Source: Hymenopus coronatus (Eukaryota > Arthropoda > Insecta > Mantodea > Hymenopodidae). From it: a DNA stretch of 64,000 nucleotides. The stretch lies in NCBI GenBank assembly GCA_030762935.1, contig CM060881.1, forward strand, positions 96,770,001 to 96,834,000, written 5' to 3'. Every line of letters starts with the position of its first letter. Within the stretch, counting starts at the first letter, position 1. Shown here one piece after another: positions 1-11,844 of this stretch. The notes beneath the pieces were generated by a model. It made no database searches and had not been told where the DNA came from. It worked only from the letters and a program-made list of their open reading frames with translations. Made by a program: the position numbers and the translations under genes.

Positions 1-179
1 TCGTTTTCGTGTTTATACAAAAAGAACATATTCTAACGTATCATATTTGTTTTTCTTTCTTGTTCATGTACATGCAAAAGAACAGATCTTTAAAGCATCA
101 CAGAACGACCGGTTTTGCAAAGACTTGACTGTAATCTTCTTAGGCATATCTACAACGAAAAGTTCTCAGGAATTTACAT

Positions 180-483
180 GAAGTCCTGGTTTCAAATCCG
201 ACCAATCTGGGTTGGTCTTTTATCTGGTTTCGCTCAGTCACTAAACTAAGTATGGAGCGAGTATTTAAAATCATGCGGTAGACTGGGCAGCAACTTAACC
301 CTATCTACTTGTGGCGGAGATAAGAGATATGATGTAGGTGTTGACACCTAGAAAGGCTAGATGCACTTTGTCATCTGATTACGAATAGCACCATCTGACT
401 ACGGATGGTAGAGCTACTAAAGAGGATAACACCATGAGCTTGGAGCGAAGAGAAGGCAGGTATGGGGATGAGACTATAAAGGC

Positions 484-532
<49 letters not shown>

Positions 533-533
533 T
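180..533 (+). mobile_element. SINE-like retroposon ending in (AAT)n
   Basis: A box-B-like stretch (GGTTTCAAATCCGAC near 188) lies at the left and a run of AAT triplets closes the right end, as in tRNA-derived SINEs with a simple-repeat tail. The body holds two similar short blocks, CATCTGATTACG and CATCTGACTACGG (near 372 and 392). No A box is clear, so the head may be truncated or decayed. No coding capacity is seen. Confidence 0.4.
485..533. repeat. (AAT)n microsatellite
   Basis: About 16 uninterrupted AAT units form the tail of the SINE-like element to the left. The run directly abuts an HT fragment on its right. Confidence 0.9.
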
Positions 534-544
534 AAGATGATAAA

Positions 545-750
545 AAACGTGCTCTAATCGAAATAAACATTAGCAGAAATTATCTTATTCCTTGCTCCCT
601 TGTTAGCAGAAGAGGAATACATACGCTAACGCGATACTCAACTCTTTTAAAAGCTATCGCTACATGGAACGCAATTCTCTTTGCGTGGCTAGAAGTAAAA
701 CAAAAGATATAGGAAACGAAACAGAGTTTCATTTGAGAAGACTTTAAGGA
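545..750 (-). repeat. HT element fragment (T-end side)
   Basis: It matches the T-end third of the HT family in reverse, including the blocks AATAAACATTAGCAGAAAT and the ACTTCCTTG-like segment. Both the T terminus and the H-end half are missing. Confidence 0.7.
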
Positions 751-1055
751 CCGGTTCTACATTCTCCCGATATCTTGCCAGATTTTTATGCGATAGTCCT
801 CTACAATCTCTGAACAGCATTGCTCAGAAGATATCTTTGCCGATAAGTTTGCGGTTAGTTTATATATCGATACGTCCATTATCTGACAAAATAAAGTTTT
901 CACTTTCACAACTAAAATGTTATCACTAGCAAAGTAATTACGATAGAATAATAGAAGATAAAGAGAAAATAATAGAGGAGAACGACTGAGGTCACAAGAG
1001 AGAGCCAACATTATTTCTAAACATTGGACGATGACGAAATGTATAATAATCTTAT

Positions 1056-1917
1056 TACTTTCTCTACACATACCTTGTATAGAGTGTATAGTATTGTATT
1101 GCACCCAAAAATTCGGTACCGAGATTTCGAAAATACATGTTTTGGGACCCCCTCAATTCAGAAAAACATTTTTAGAAAAACGTCCGTGTATGTGTCTACG
1201 CATGTGCGTGTGTCTGTAGGCAGCATAGTTTAAAAGAGTCCGTTAAATACTAAACTTGATATTTAATTTCAGTATCTTCCAAGGATGAGACACGAAGATT
1301 TTCAAAAATATCCCCCCCACCCACAACTATACATGGAAAAAATTTCGAAAGTTTTGGGTTTCTCAAAAATGGCTCTAACGGTTTTGATTAAGATCTCTCA
1401 TATTTAAGATATTTTCAAGGCAATTAACATTTGTATTTTGTATTTGTATTTTGAATTTTCTGGGAATAGCCTTATTCTGAATGAATTTTTCTGAATTTTG
1501 CTTAACTGGTAAACCGTAAGATGTGGACATAAACGTGCTTCACAAACCATGTAGATCTGTTAAAGCACACAATTTATGTCATATACATTTTTTTTTTTTT
1601 TGTGGCACTGACGGTTTTAGAGATATTTCTTGTTATTGGTTTCAGCTTTAAAATACCTAAACTTTTCTCATACAGGAACTTGTCAACTCCTGGCCACGCA
1701 AACTATCGGGTTTCAATCCCATAGCAACCACATATAAAACATATGACTGTCGGTTTAGCCTAGTGTATTCCCAATTTCCCTTCTACTTAAAGGAAATAAT
1801 TAATAAGATCGTTTCTGCTAATGTTTATCTCGATTAGCATGAAATAGATAAACTAATTTATTATTAATTATTTGTTCTACAGTTGTAGAGAAAGTCATAT
1901 GAGTGGAACACATCAGA
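1056..1917 (+). mobile_element. HT element, near full length
   Basis: The H end begins TACTTTCTCTACACATAC and its hairpin is decayed. The body carries the conserved block CAAAAATGGCTCTAACG (near 1363), and the T end is GTAGAGAAAGTCATATGAG followed by GGAACACATCAG. The GT-rich segment is short here. The copy sits between T-rich flanks with no obvious target-site duplication. Confidence 0.8.
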
Positions 1918-2310
1918 ATTGTTTTATAATTTAATAGGTAGCTTTTACACTCGAATGACGTTTTAATTAATTTCATATATCTCCCGCTGTTCTTTATGAA
2001 ATCACTGCACAATCTAGAGAACGATATAATTATCCCTTACAATTCTAATTATGAACGGTCAAGGTGTTCCCAATAGCATATGAAAAACCCCGATATTCAT
2101 AAACGCGGAATGCTCGATTTCTTAAACCTCTTTCTCGACAGTCTTCTCAGTGTGCGGTTTTATAACTTATGTTGTATTCTAATAAACTGGCTTTGCAAAC
2201 TCTAATGGATAATCTCCAAACACTTTTTGGAGTGCATTTGACCGTAACCTAATGTTGAGGGCCCTAAGCAGCAATGCCTAGTCTTAGATTTTATTTTTTT
2301 TTTTTTTTTT

Positions 2311-3170
2311 GCGAGAGGAGTAGTGTACTATGTACATAGTGTATAGAGAAGGTATTGCATTTCACCCAAAAATACGATACCGAGATTTCACCGGAAATAT
2401 ACGTTTTAGGGTCCCCTGTATAAAAAAAAAGTATTTTCAGAAAAAGTCCGCGAGTGCGTGTGTCCATGTGTCTGTGAACACAATAACTTGAAAACGAAAA
2501 TTCGGTAAAATACCAAACTTGATATCTTCCAGGCATGCGACACGAAGCTTTTGAAAAAATTCCCCCACCCCAAACTACCCTTTACATGGAAAAAATATCA
2601 AAAATTTTGATTTTCTCAAAAATGGCTCTAATGATTTTGATTAAAATCTGCTATATTTAAGACAGTTATGTGACAAATAAAATGTATATCTTCAATTTTC
2701 TGGCAATAGCCTCTTAAGACACGTTTATTCTGGATGAATTTTGCGGAAGTTTTCATAACTGTTAAATCGTAAGCGATTGTCAAAAGCTTACCACACATAA
2801 AATGAAGAGCTCACTAAAACACACAATTCGTGTTATATACGCTTTTCGTGGAGTTGACCGTTTTTCAGATATTCCTTGTTACTATTTTGAGTTTAAAATA
2901 ATTATACTTTTCTCATACGGGAATTTGTCAACTCCTGTCCTTACAAACAAAGGTACTTCAATCACATAGCAACCAGCTTATAAAAGATTCGACTATCGAT
3001 TTAGCTTACTGCAATCCCTTATTTCCCTTCTAATTACGAGCAAGCGGGAAATTAGTCTCTGTATGGCAATTTATACTCCATAAGCTTTAAGTAAGTAGAA
3101 GAATAGGCTTTTAATAATAATACTTTGTTGCAGAGATGCAGAGAACGTCGTGTAAATGGAACACATCAGA
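2311..3170 (+). mobile_element. HT element, near full length
   Basis: The outer hairpin arm is degraded, but the inner palindrome TACTATGTACATAGTGTATA is intact near 2327. A long T run precedes it. The internal block GCATGCGACACGAAG and the T end GGAACACATCAG (3158-3169) are recognisable. Confidence 0.8.
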
Positions 3171-3711
3171 TTTTTAAACTTAAATCACATAGTCATACAA
3201 ATAAATGGTTTCTCTCTATAATATTATTGTGGCGTAAATTTCAGCTTAGGAGGAGGAGCATAAGGGAACTAGAAATGCCTACATCAAGTCACTAAATACA
3301 GCGGTAAGATTATGTGAACTCGGAGTAATTACTACTAATTTCCCACTCCAGATTACTGCATCAGATTTTTTATTATTTTTTCTTTCCCAATCATTAGTAA
3401 ATTTTAAGCCTTGCTTCGTTCGTTTCTTCCATTTTATTCTAAAACCATAGCAAAAGAATTCCCGTGACAAACACGAACAATAATTTTGTTTGCTGTGGCA
3501 TGCTTCGCAAGGCATTTCTCTATTTTTTTATTAGTTTACGAATTCCACAATAGTAGCGCTTTCATCGAATTCAGAATGACAAACTTGACACATTACAAAT
3601 TATCCTACAGGGTTGCTATCCAGAGGGAAGCCGGGTGATTGTAGAACGAAAGTATTGCTTAGCGCCCACAAAAATTTATTTACAGGTTTATCAAAACATT
3701 GTAGAACTGAG
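3171..3711. other. AT-rich spacer, nothing recognised
   Basis: No gene, tRNA or repeat is recognised. The 78-codon minus-strand frame here shows no family signature. Confidence 0.5.
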
Positions 3712-4093
3712 CCGCTTAAAATTGAAAACAATAAGAAGGAATATTTTGGTAACGGTTAACACCACTAAAAACGTAAATGCAATAATTCAAATTGTGTATT
3801 TTAATTATATCTATATTTTGGTGTAGCAAACTTTTGTCTATCTCTTACCATTTAGCACTTAACCAAAAAACATCCAGAATGAATAGGTTTTCGTGGGTTA
3901 TTCTGAGAAAATTAATTATATACATTTCGTTTGTCATTAAAATATCTTCAACATATGGTATCAAAATCGTTACAGCCATTTCGAAAAATGTTTCATGTAA
4001 ATGGTAGTATGGGTGAGGGGATATTCTAGAAGATGTTGAGCTTAAATTCCAAGTTTGATATTTAACTAACATTTCGTTTTGAGCTATACTGTC

Positions 4094-4125
<32 letters not shown>

Positions 4126-4255
4126 GAGGATATTTAAATAAAAATAGGTTTTTTATTCATGGAGTCTCAAAATATGTGTTTCAGGTGAAATCTTGGTTTC
4201 GGAGTGCAGTACTTTATTCTACCTATGCACTATGTGTTAAGTAGAGAAAGTAAAA
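3712..4255 (-). repeat. HT element, T end missing, with (CA)n
   Basis: The H-end two thirds run in reverse, ending in a degenerate hairpin (CTATGCACTATGTGTTAAG) and GTAGAGAAAGTAAAA. The family's GT-rich segment has expanded into a pure (CA)n tract at 4093-4121. Confidence 0.75.
4093..4121. repeat. (CA)n microsatellite inside HT element
   Basis: About 14 CA units lie at the position where other HT copies carry GTGTGTGTC-type sequence. Confidence 0.9.
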
Positions 4256-4568
4256 TTCACAATTTCCAAAGTGTAAATGTACTTTAGATTACCTACAAAA
4301 TGTGTAATTACCTTTCTGGAGTATGAATGCAGACGGCCACCAATGGAAGCTTGCGTAAACACAAACAGCTAAGCGGTATTACGTCATCACTCCCGGTGCA
4401 TGCCCTATACAGCACGAAAATACAGGAATGCAGCAGTTGAGTCTCTTACAGTGGACGGATTTGAATCAAGTCAAAATGCAAACACCGCCGCGAGTAGTCA
4501 TACGCTCACAAAGTAGAAAATTAATATTCATTAGTGTAGATAGTTTTCTTTATTGCTGAAAATTTTAA

Positions 4569-6630
4569 ATTCTTTTTAATACTTTTTTAAATGTATTTGA
4601 TATGTGTTGTCCAATTGTTGTTGTGAAACATAAGGCTAAGAAAAGTAATAAAAAACCTAATACTTGGTTTAGTGATGACCTGAAGCAAATGAGAAACAAG
4701 GTTATGGCTCTCAATACTGTATACAAAAATACAAAATTAGAAGCAGCATTAATAACGTGTAAACTATATAGAAATCAATATAAATCTGCACTACAAGCAG
4801 CAAAACTAGGGAGCAATATGGAATATATTGAAAACGAGCAAAATAAATGTAAAGAAGTATGGAATGTTTTGAAAAGAGAAACTAATAGTTCTAAGAATGT
4901 GCTTACTGCACCTATTTCACCAGATATCTTTAAAAAATATTTCTCTGAATCTGTGAAAAATAATTGTGATAAAGCAAAGCAAATATCAGAGCAATTTAAT
5001 GTAGCAAAAATAAGTGTGTGTAATATGTCCTATTGTAATGCAAGTTTTATGTGGCAAGAAGTAACTGAGGAGCTGGTTATCCAAGTCGTGAAAAAATTGA
5101 GTAACTCTTCCAGTGAGGATATATATGGGCTTAGTAATAGAATAATCAAATTTGTTATTATTTATATTGTGAAACCACTAACCTATTGTATCAATTTATG
5201 TTTAAATGCAGGAGTATTTCCTGAGCAGCTGAAAATGACAAACAGTTCCCATATTTAAGAAAGGTGATGTGAATAAACCAGAAAATTACATGCCAATAGC
5301 TATTGTTCCTATATTAGGTAAAGTTTTTGAAGGTGTTGTACTCCATCAATTAAGGTTATATACCACAGCAAATAACATTCTCAGCCCTTCACAATTTGAT
5401 TTTTGTCCAGGTAAAAGTACACACGATGCAATAAAAGATTTATTAGAGGTTGTATATAAAGCATTTGAAGACAAGGAAAATGCTCTTGCTTTGCTATTTG
5501 ATTTGAGCAAAGCTTTTGATTGCATTCCACATGACTTATTACTAATGAAATTAGAATACTATGGAATTAGAAATACTGAGTATAACTTCTTTTACACCTA
5601 TCTAACTGGACGTAGACATGCTGTTTTTGTAAATAATTTAAGTAGTAGAAGTGACTACATTGATTTTGGAGTACCACAAGGAACTATCTTAAGACCATTT
5701 TTATTCCTTATTATGATAAATGACCTGCCATGTAACATACCTGCTAAGACGATTCTATATGCTGATGATTCCACTTTTATTTTAACACATGATTTTGCTG
5801 TTTTAAATAATATATGTTATGACATAATTCAGAATGCTACTAAATGGTTCTCTAGCAATGGTTTTTTAACTAACTGTGACAAAATGCATAACATTATTTT
5901 TAGCCTTAAACAAAGCTCAAATGATGCTGAATACACTAATGTAAAATTTTTAGGAATGGTTTTAGATACAGAATTAACCTGGAATTCACATGTTGAAATG
6001 GTCTGTAAAAAAGTATCTAAAGTTGTGTATTTACTGAGAACCATTTACAACAAAGTACCTTGTAGCTATTTAAAGCAAATATATCTTGCTTTGTTTGAAA
6101 GTGTTTTTAGCTATGGACTGTTAGCATATGGAAACTGTTCTAAATTGAATGATATTCTACTTCTGCAAAAGAAAGCCATGAGAATTTTGTGTCATACTTC
6201 TTACAATGTTCTATGTAGACCACTTTTTAAGCAACAGAAAATTTTAACAGTGTACAATTGCTATATATTACAATTATTATTATATGTGCACAAGAATCTA
6301 AGTCAATTTAAACTGAACAGACATGTACATACATTAAATATCAGAAATATTGATGAATTGCATGTTCCATACACTAGACTAAAGAAAGTTAAAGATAGTT
6401 ATTTGATAACCAGCATTATAGCCTATAATAAGCTTCCTGACCACACGAGAGATCTAAATATAATGCAGTTTAAGGCAAAAGTTAAAAAATGGTTGATGGA
6501 CAATGTATTTTACAATTTGTATGAATTTTTAATACTAGAATTGTTATATGACTGACTCTTATTTGTATATATTATTTTGACCATGTCTATTGTACTAATG
6601 TACCTAATGACTAAACAAATAAATACTAAA
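4569..6630 (+). mobile_element. 5'-truncated non-LTR retrotransposon (Jockey/CR1-like RT)
   Basis: This is a LINE fragment holding the linker and reverse transcriptase but no endonuclease. The first frame (open from 4569, first ATG 4602, stop 5258) encodes the pre-RT region, with NTWFSDDLKQMRNK near its start and FPEQLK near its end. A one-base insertion in the A-rich stretch near 5240 breaks the frame, and the RT continues in the next frame to 6555 (428 codons from 5269). In that frame FDLSKAFD lies at residues 77-84, GVPQG at 134-138 and the catalytic YADD at 164-167. The C-terminal part is the thumb-like region typical of these LINEs. The 3' end is a short UTR with a TAAATAAATACTAAATA-type tail. 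Two stretches upstream of 4602 (near 4537 and 4572) look like further linker pieces in other frames, suggesting small deletions. The copy is dead. Family placement within Jockey/CR1 is uncertain. Confidence 0.85.
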
Positions 6631-6794
6631 TACGCTGTGCTGATGTTTTGATGGTCAGACTCTACTGCACTGTATTCCAGTCTTCTCTGACCATGCTACA
6701 CCAGCGAATTCCCCTAGCCACTGTATTCTTTCCTCAGACAGGTAGTAAATGCGCAATGAAAGTTTGTTTACATTAACAGGAAATAGAAGCTCGT

Positions 6795-7045
6795 CTGGGT
6801 AATGTGCGGGCAGCGTGTGTGCCTCACATTCAACAGGTCACGAGTTCCAATGCGGCTTAGGGGGAGGTACACAGGTATGGTTTTTCTCTTATTTTCTCGG
6901 GGTTTTCCCTTATTCTGAGAACACTTTAAGCTCCATGGAACCCACGTTCAGGCGAGCATCATTTAATGGATTTCAATCATCCTCCGATATGACCGACCTG
7001 GTTAAAGAATGTTAAGCTACTAAAAAAGAAAAGAAAGAAAAAAAA
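6795..7045 (+). mobile_element. tRNA-derived SINE (family E)
   Basis: The head has A-box-like GGGCAGCGTGTGTGCC and B-box-like GGTCACGAGTTCCAATG. A body with TTTTCTCGGGGTTTTCCC follows, and the 3' end is A-rich. Related copies lie near 34320 and 40345. The 66-codon frame across it is not a gene. Confidence 0.65.
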
Positions 7046-7728
7046 TAAATTGAAGAATAACAGTTTTTTTTAAGAATAGTTTGTAGAAGGTAAGTAGAGA
7101 AAGTATTGTGAATGCGCATATCAACTTTTGGCTGTTTTTCCTGTACCTATGTAAGTATTTCCATTATAATATAAAGATTTATTCTGAAGAACACATAGAC
7201 CAGTGTTGATAATATTTGGCCGAAGCTTCCTATTTCTCTCAAGTAGGATCCCTGGGGAGCCTGTCGCCCCTATCTAAATCATTGACTACTTCTTCATCCA
7301 GAGCGGCTCATCTCAATTTGCCCCCCTTGGTTGCCGTTTTGATCTCCATCTCATTGCCGCTCCCACTTTCAAATTGAATCTTATTGAATCGAGCCCTTGT
7401 ACAGAATTAGTGGCACCGCTGGATCATATTACAAGGGCCCCTTACTGTCACCAGTGCCACAGCAACTCTCTAGCCATTTTACAGTACGTTACACTGTACG
7501 GAGTATGACAATAGCAGCATTCGAGAGGTCCCGGATTCGATTTATTCCCTATCCCCCACAGAGTCTGGAAGTAAGCAATGAGAGACAATGTGTATGTGTG
7601 TGTGTTCTATAATATAAAACCGAAAAATATAAAGTTAACAAACCGTACAATTCAAAGAGAAAGCTTCAGCACTTGCTTCTCAAGTCAAAGCTCCCGAGAT
7701 GACCATAGAAATTACAAGTTTGTTTTCC
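7046..7728. other. Spacer, nothing firmly recognised
   Basis: A box-B-like piece (GGTCCCGGATTCGATT near 7527) may be a decayed SINE head, and a short (TG)n lies near 7587. No coding evidence is seen. Confidence 0.4.
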
Positions 7729-8577
7729 TACTTTCTCTACTCACACTATGTACATCCCAGCCAGAAACTCGCCGGATATAGAGATTTCAACGGAAACGTG
7801 TTTTGAGGGCCCTGAGTCCAAAAAAGGCAATTTTAAAAAAATTCCGCATGTGTGCCTGTGGACACATAGCTCAAAATCGAAAATACTGTTAAATACTAAC
7901 TTGGTATTTATGCTTAGTATCTACCAAGGATGCGACACGAATATTTTCAAGAAAATTCCCCCACCCCAAACCAACCTTTACATAGAAAATTCTTTGAAAA
8001 TTTTATTTTTCTCAAAAATGGCTCTAACGATTTTGATTAAAATACAACATATTCAAGTTATTTACGTCACAAATAAAATGTATTTTTTTAATTTTCTGGG
8101 AATTACCCCTGAAAACCCCTTGATAAATTTTGGAGAATTTTGCATAACAGTTAAACCGTAAGAGATAGACAAAAGCCTACTACACAAAAGATGTAGTTCT
8201 CGTTAAAACACTTCATTTATATACAATTTACATATTCGGTTTTTTTATGTAGCGCTGACTGTTTCTGAGATATTCGTTGTTATTACTTTCAATTTTAAAC
8301 TGCTTTAACTTTTTTCAAACTGGAAATAACGTTTCGATTCATCTCTCTTGTTTTACTACCATGCAAAGCGAACCGAACTTCTGTTGTTTCATATAAGACC
8401 AACTTAAAAAAATATGACTATCAATTTAGCCTAGTGTACTATCTTATGTCCCTTTATTTACATGGAAGCAAGTAATAAGACAATTTCTGATTAGCATGTA
8501 GTATATAAAAGAATAATCTTTTGTAAGGAATGTTGTTTGTGTAACAGCTAGAGAAACAATGTGAATGGAACACATCA
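7729..8577 (+). mobile_element. HT element, near full length
   Basis: TACTTTCTCTAC marks the H end. The palindromic part is broken after ACTATGTACAT. The body holds a 137-codon open frame (7748-8161) whose middle, KMALTILIK, recurs as a peptide in other copies. The T end reads TGAATGGAACACATCA. Confidence 0.8.
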
Positions 8578-8599
8578 AATTTGTTTGCAATGTTTAATT

Positions 8600-8905
8600 T
8601 TTATAGTTCCCTTTAACTACTATGGTCATATCGGGAACTTTTAACTGTAGGTTATTGACATTAGGTTAATCATTTATACCATTAACAGATGCACATTCGT
8701 TCTCACATACATATTTCTAGACTCTATGGGGATAAGAAATAATTCTGGTTGAAGAAAAATTGATCGACCCGGCAGAAAATCGAACCCGGGAACTCTATTT
8801 GAGCAAACAGCTTTCTTAGATAGATGGATAATACGTTATTACTCCATAATGAAAATGGTTGATAACCAGCGGTGGGATTAAGATACACTAAAATATGTAT
8901 TTGAT
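8600..8905 (-). mobile_element. tRNA-derived SINE (family A), minus strand
   Basis: Read in reverse, a tRNA-like head with box B (GGGTTCGATTTTCTGCC) leads into a tail containing CGATATGACCATAGTAGTT. The same tail motif occurs near 59265 (reverse) and 36850 (forward). It begins about 20 bp beyond the T end of the adjacent HT copy, as it does near 59230. Confidence 0.6.
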
Positions 8906-9039
8906 CCAAGAAATAACGAATATCTTGAATATTCTGGGAATAGTGCTCGAAGTCCTCTTCATTATGACCGATTTTGTATTGGTAAACTCTAGTATATTGG
9001 TAACTATCTAATTGTAAATTATTGGTTGAGGGTACAGCA

Positions 9040-9548
9040 TGTTAACAGCGGGGGACACCTCGGCAACTGCGACCCGTATGATCTATTGCTAACTACCACT
9101 TCCCGGAGAAAGGGATGAGAGGAGGGGAGACTACTAGCCAGCACACAGTGAACGACGGAGCTAAACGCAGAGACGCACGGAAGTCACAAGATGGTAGCCC
9201 TGTCGCGTCAAGGAGGTTATACGCGCCGGGAGGCCGAAAGGATGCCTTTACAACGGTACCTAGCCTCAACCAGCGCAACCAAAGGGAAGAGAGTTTCGTT
9301 CGGAGCAAGTAACCGTGCCATCTTACTGCAGAGCCTCAAGCCACTCCTGTGCCGACTTGAAAGATGAAGAAGGGAAATGAAAGGGAAAGGAACCGTGATA
9401 GACATACAGTACCCTAGCATTCGCCTAAGCGGCCCCAGGAAAACCACGGTAAAAATCAGGACCAGAGTGCGCGGTTAACGGGGAGCGAACCCAGACCTCC
9501 CGAATGCCAGTCCCAGACAAAACGCCTGAGCCACCTGGCTCGGTTAAA
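9040..9548 (-). mobile_element. GC-rich tRNA-derived SINE (family H), minus strand
   Basis: Read in reverse, the element opens GAGCCAGGTGGCTCAGGCG (box A) and continues GGTCTGGGTTCGCTCCCC (box B), followed by about 400 bp that are much more GC-rich than the surroundings. The GC content leaves short frames open on both strands (for example 9115-9312 + and 9217-9447 -), which I take as chance. The non-tRNA body matches nothing else in the window. Confidence 0.55.
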
Positions 9549-9900
9549 TTATTAGTAATTATGTAATAGTAAATAGAATAAATCGTACTGCGCAGAAAAT
9601 GTTTTTAGTTCTATTTTACGTTATGTCACTTTATCAGCTTGATAATACCATGACGGATCGATTAGATATGATATCTCATTGTCGCTGGTACACATCAGCC
9701 TTCAAGACCTCATCCTAGTACCATTGTACTTCCGTTTACCGCCGAGAAGACGGTATTAAATTCTGAGAGTCCAGAGTGCCGCCCAGCCTAACTACTTTAC
9801 CATCCATGCACCGAACCATTTAGCTCAGCGACAAGTAGGTAGGGTGCCGTTCAGCCTTGACTATCTGTGGATAGATGGCAGCGCACTCGCATTCAGATTT
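9549..9900. other. Spacer, nothing recognised
   Basis: No repeat or gene is recognised. The last bases (ATTCAGATTT, 9891-9900) resemble an HT T end abutting the next H end. Confidence 0.4.
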
Positions 9901-10130
9901 TACTTTCTCTACTTCGTACAAACATAGTGCATAAGTAGGGAAGATATTATGCGTCGCCCAAAAATTTGTAAGCGACATTTTACTGGATTTTAAGGTCTCC
10001 TGAATCCGAAAAAGGCAATTTTTAGAATAAGGCCTGTATGTGTCCGTGTGTTTGTAAACAGCATAACTCAAAAACGAAAGTCAGTTAAATACCAAACTTC
10101 AGTTCAGCATCTTCAAAGAATGCGACAATT
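9901..10130 (+). repeat. HT element, H-end fragment
   Basis: It starts TACTTTCTCTAC and runs through the GT-rich segment to GAATGCGACA, where it stops. The preceding ATTCAGATTT is what a full-length head-to-tail join would leave. Confidence 0.75.
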
Positions 10131-10599
10131 TGATGGGACCGAATTCAGCAGATAATTTACGTTAAGTACTAATTATTCATCCTCAGTTATCATTTAAAGA
10201 TCTTAGGAGAGCACCGCACATACTTAAAAGCTCAAAATATTTTAAGCATGTATTAAAAACTGAAAACACATTATGCTGATAGAAATACTTAGAATACCGT
10301 ATGTTTTAGGAGGAATGGCTGATATTTTCAATTACGATTCCATTCTATTCAGATATAAAACATTACTGCAAATAATGACGTGATAACTACAAACGGAATT
10401 AAAGTCATACATTTTTCAATTTTACAAGTCACTATTATAGACCTTAATTAATCTTAATATATATATATAAATAATATGTATGTATTTTATAAGTTTCCAC
10501 TCGTTGCACCGATTCGATATATTGATTTGGGTTGAAGAGACTTCTTTGGTGCCCAATATATATTAATGAAGTTAAGAGGAATTAATCAGATTTTTGACT
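10131..10599. other. AT-rich spacer, nothing recognised
   Basis: No gene, tRNA or repeat homology is visible. Confidence 0.4.
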
Positions 10600-11045
10600 G
10601 AGGCAAAATTTGAAATTCAGCAACAATACCGAATATTCTACAATAAAAATGTATATGACATAAATTGTGAGTTTTAACGAGCTCTTCATTCTTTCTGTCT
10701 TTTTTTTTTTTTTTTTTTGCATATTTCTTAGGGTTTACTTAGTTTTGCAAAATTCAGAGAAATTCACAGGGCTTCAGAAGCTATTCCCAGAAAATTTAAG
10801 ATACACATTTTATTCTTGATGTATGTATACGGTATTTTAATCGTTTGAGCCATTTTTGAGAAAATTTTTCAAAAACTTTTCCATGTAAAGGATAGTTTGA
10901 GATGAGGGATTTTCTTAGAAATCTTTGTGTCGCATCCTTGGAAGATACTAAATTAAACACCAAATTTGGTATTTAACGGTGTTTTAGTTTTTGAGCTATG
11001 CTGTCCACAAACAGACACACATACACGCGGGGCTTTTTCTAAAAA
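10600..11045 (-). repeat. HT array unit 1 (hairpin-less)
   Basis: This body-to-GT-segment piece ends CTTTTTCTAAAAAT, exactly where the H-end module would start. Instead the next unit's T end follows immediately. The 3-unit array reads in reverse. Confidence 0.75.
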
Positions 11046-11844
11046 TCGTATGCGTTTTATTCACATGACTTTCTCTAGTAACACCAAATACTCTTCTTAA
11101 AAAAGATTATTCTTTTATCTAGTTCATGCTAATCGAAATAAACATTAGCAGAATTGGTCTTATTACTTGCTTCCTTGTGAGCGGAAGGGAAGTAACGGAA
11201 TGCACTAAGCTAAACCAATAGTCAAATATTTTAAAAGCTGATCGTTATGTTGAGCAATAGAAGTTCCGTTCGCTTTGTATGGCCAGCAGTAAAACTAGAG
11301 GGACAAAACGAATGGAATCTTCCTGTTTGAGAAGAGTTAATAATTTAAAATTGAAACCAATAACGAGGAATATCTCGAAAAAGATCAACTTTACAAGAAA
11401 AACGTCTATGCCAAAAAATAATAGTTTTAACGAAATCTACATTTTTGTATAGTAATGTTTTGTCTATCTCTCACGGATTATTAGTTATACAAAATTAATT
11501 CAAATAAAGAGATTTTCAGAGGCTATTCCCAGAAAATTAAAGATAAACATTTTATTTGTGATATAAATATCTTTAATATGCGGTATTTTAATCAAAGTTG
11601 TTAAAACTATTTTTGTGAAAACAAAATTAAAAAAAAAAACAGTTTACATTTCAATATAAAGGGCAGTTTGGGATAACGTTCTTTTGTTTTTTTGTTTTGA
11701 AAATCATTTTGTCGCATCCTTAAAAAATACTAACCATAAATACCAAGTTTGGTATTTAACGGTCTTTTGGTTTTTGAGCTCTGCTGGCCACAGACACACA
11801 CACACAAATACACACACAGACACACACGAGCCTTTTTCTAAAAA
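11046..11844 (-). repeat. HT array unit 2 (hairpin-less)
   Basis: This is a complete unit from a slightly decayed T end (GCGTTTTATTCACATGACTT) to CCTTTTTCTAAAAAT. It again lacks the H-end hairpin module and fuses to the next T end (CTGATGTG). A (CA)-rich tract lies at 11798-11826. Confidence 0.8.

Noticed and set aside
757..1104. 115-codon minus-strand frame
   Set aside because: It overlaps the HT element H end at 1056 and has no family signature.
9217..9447. Overlapping minus frames in the GC-rich SINE as an exon
   Set aside because: Frames are open on both strands simply because the segment is GC-rich. The tRNA-like head marks it as a SINE.
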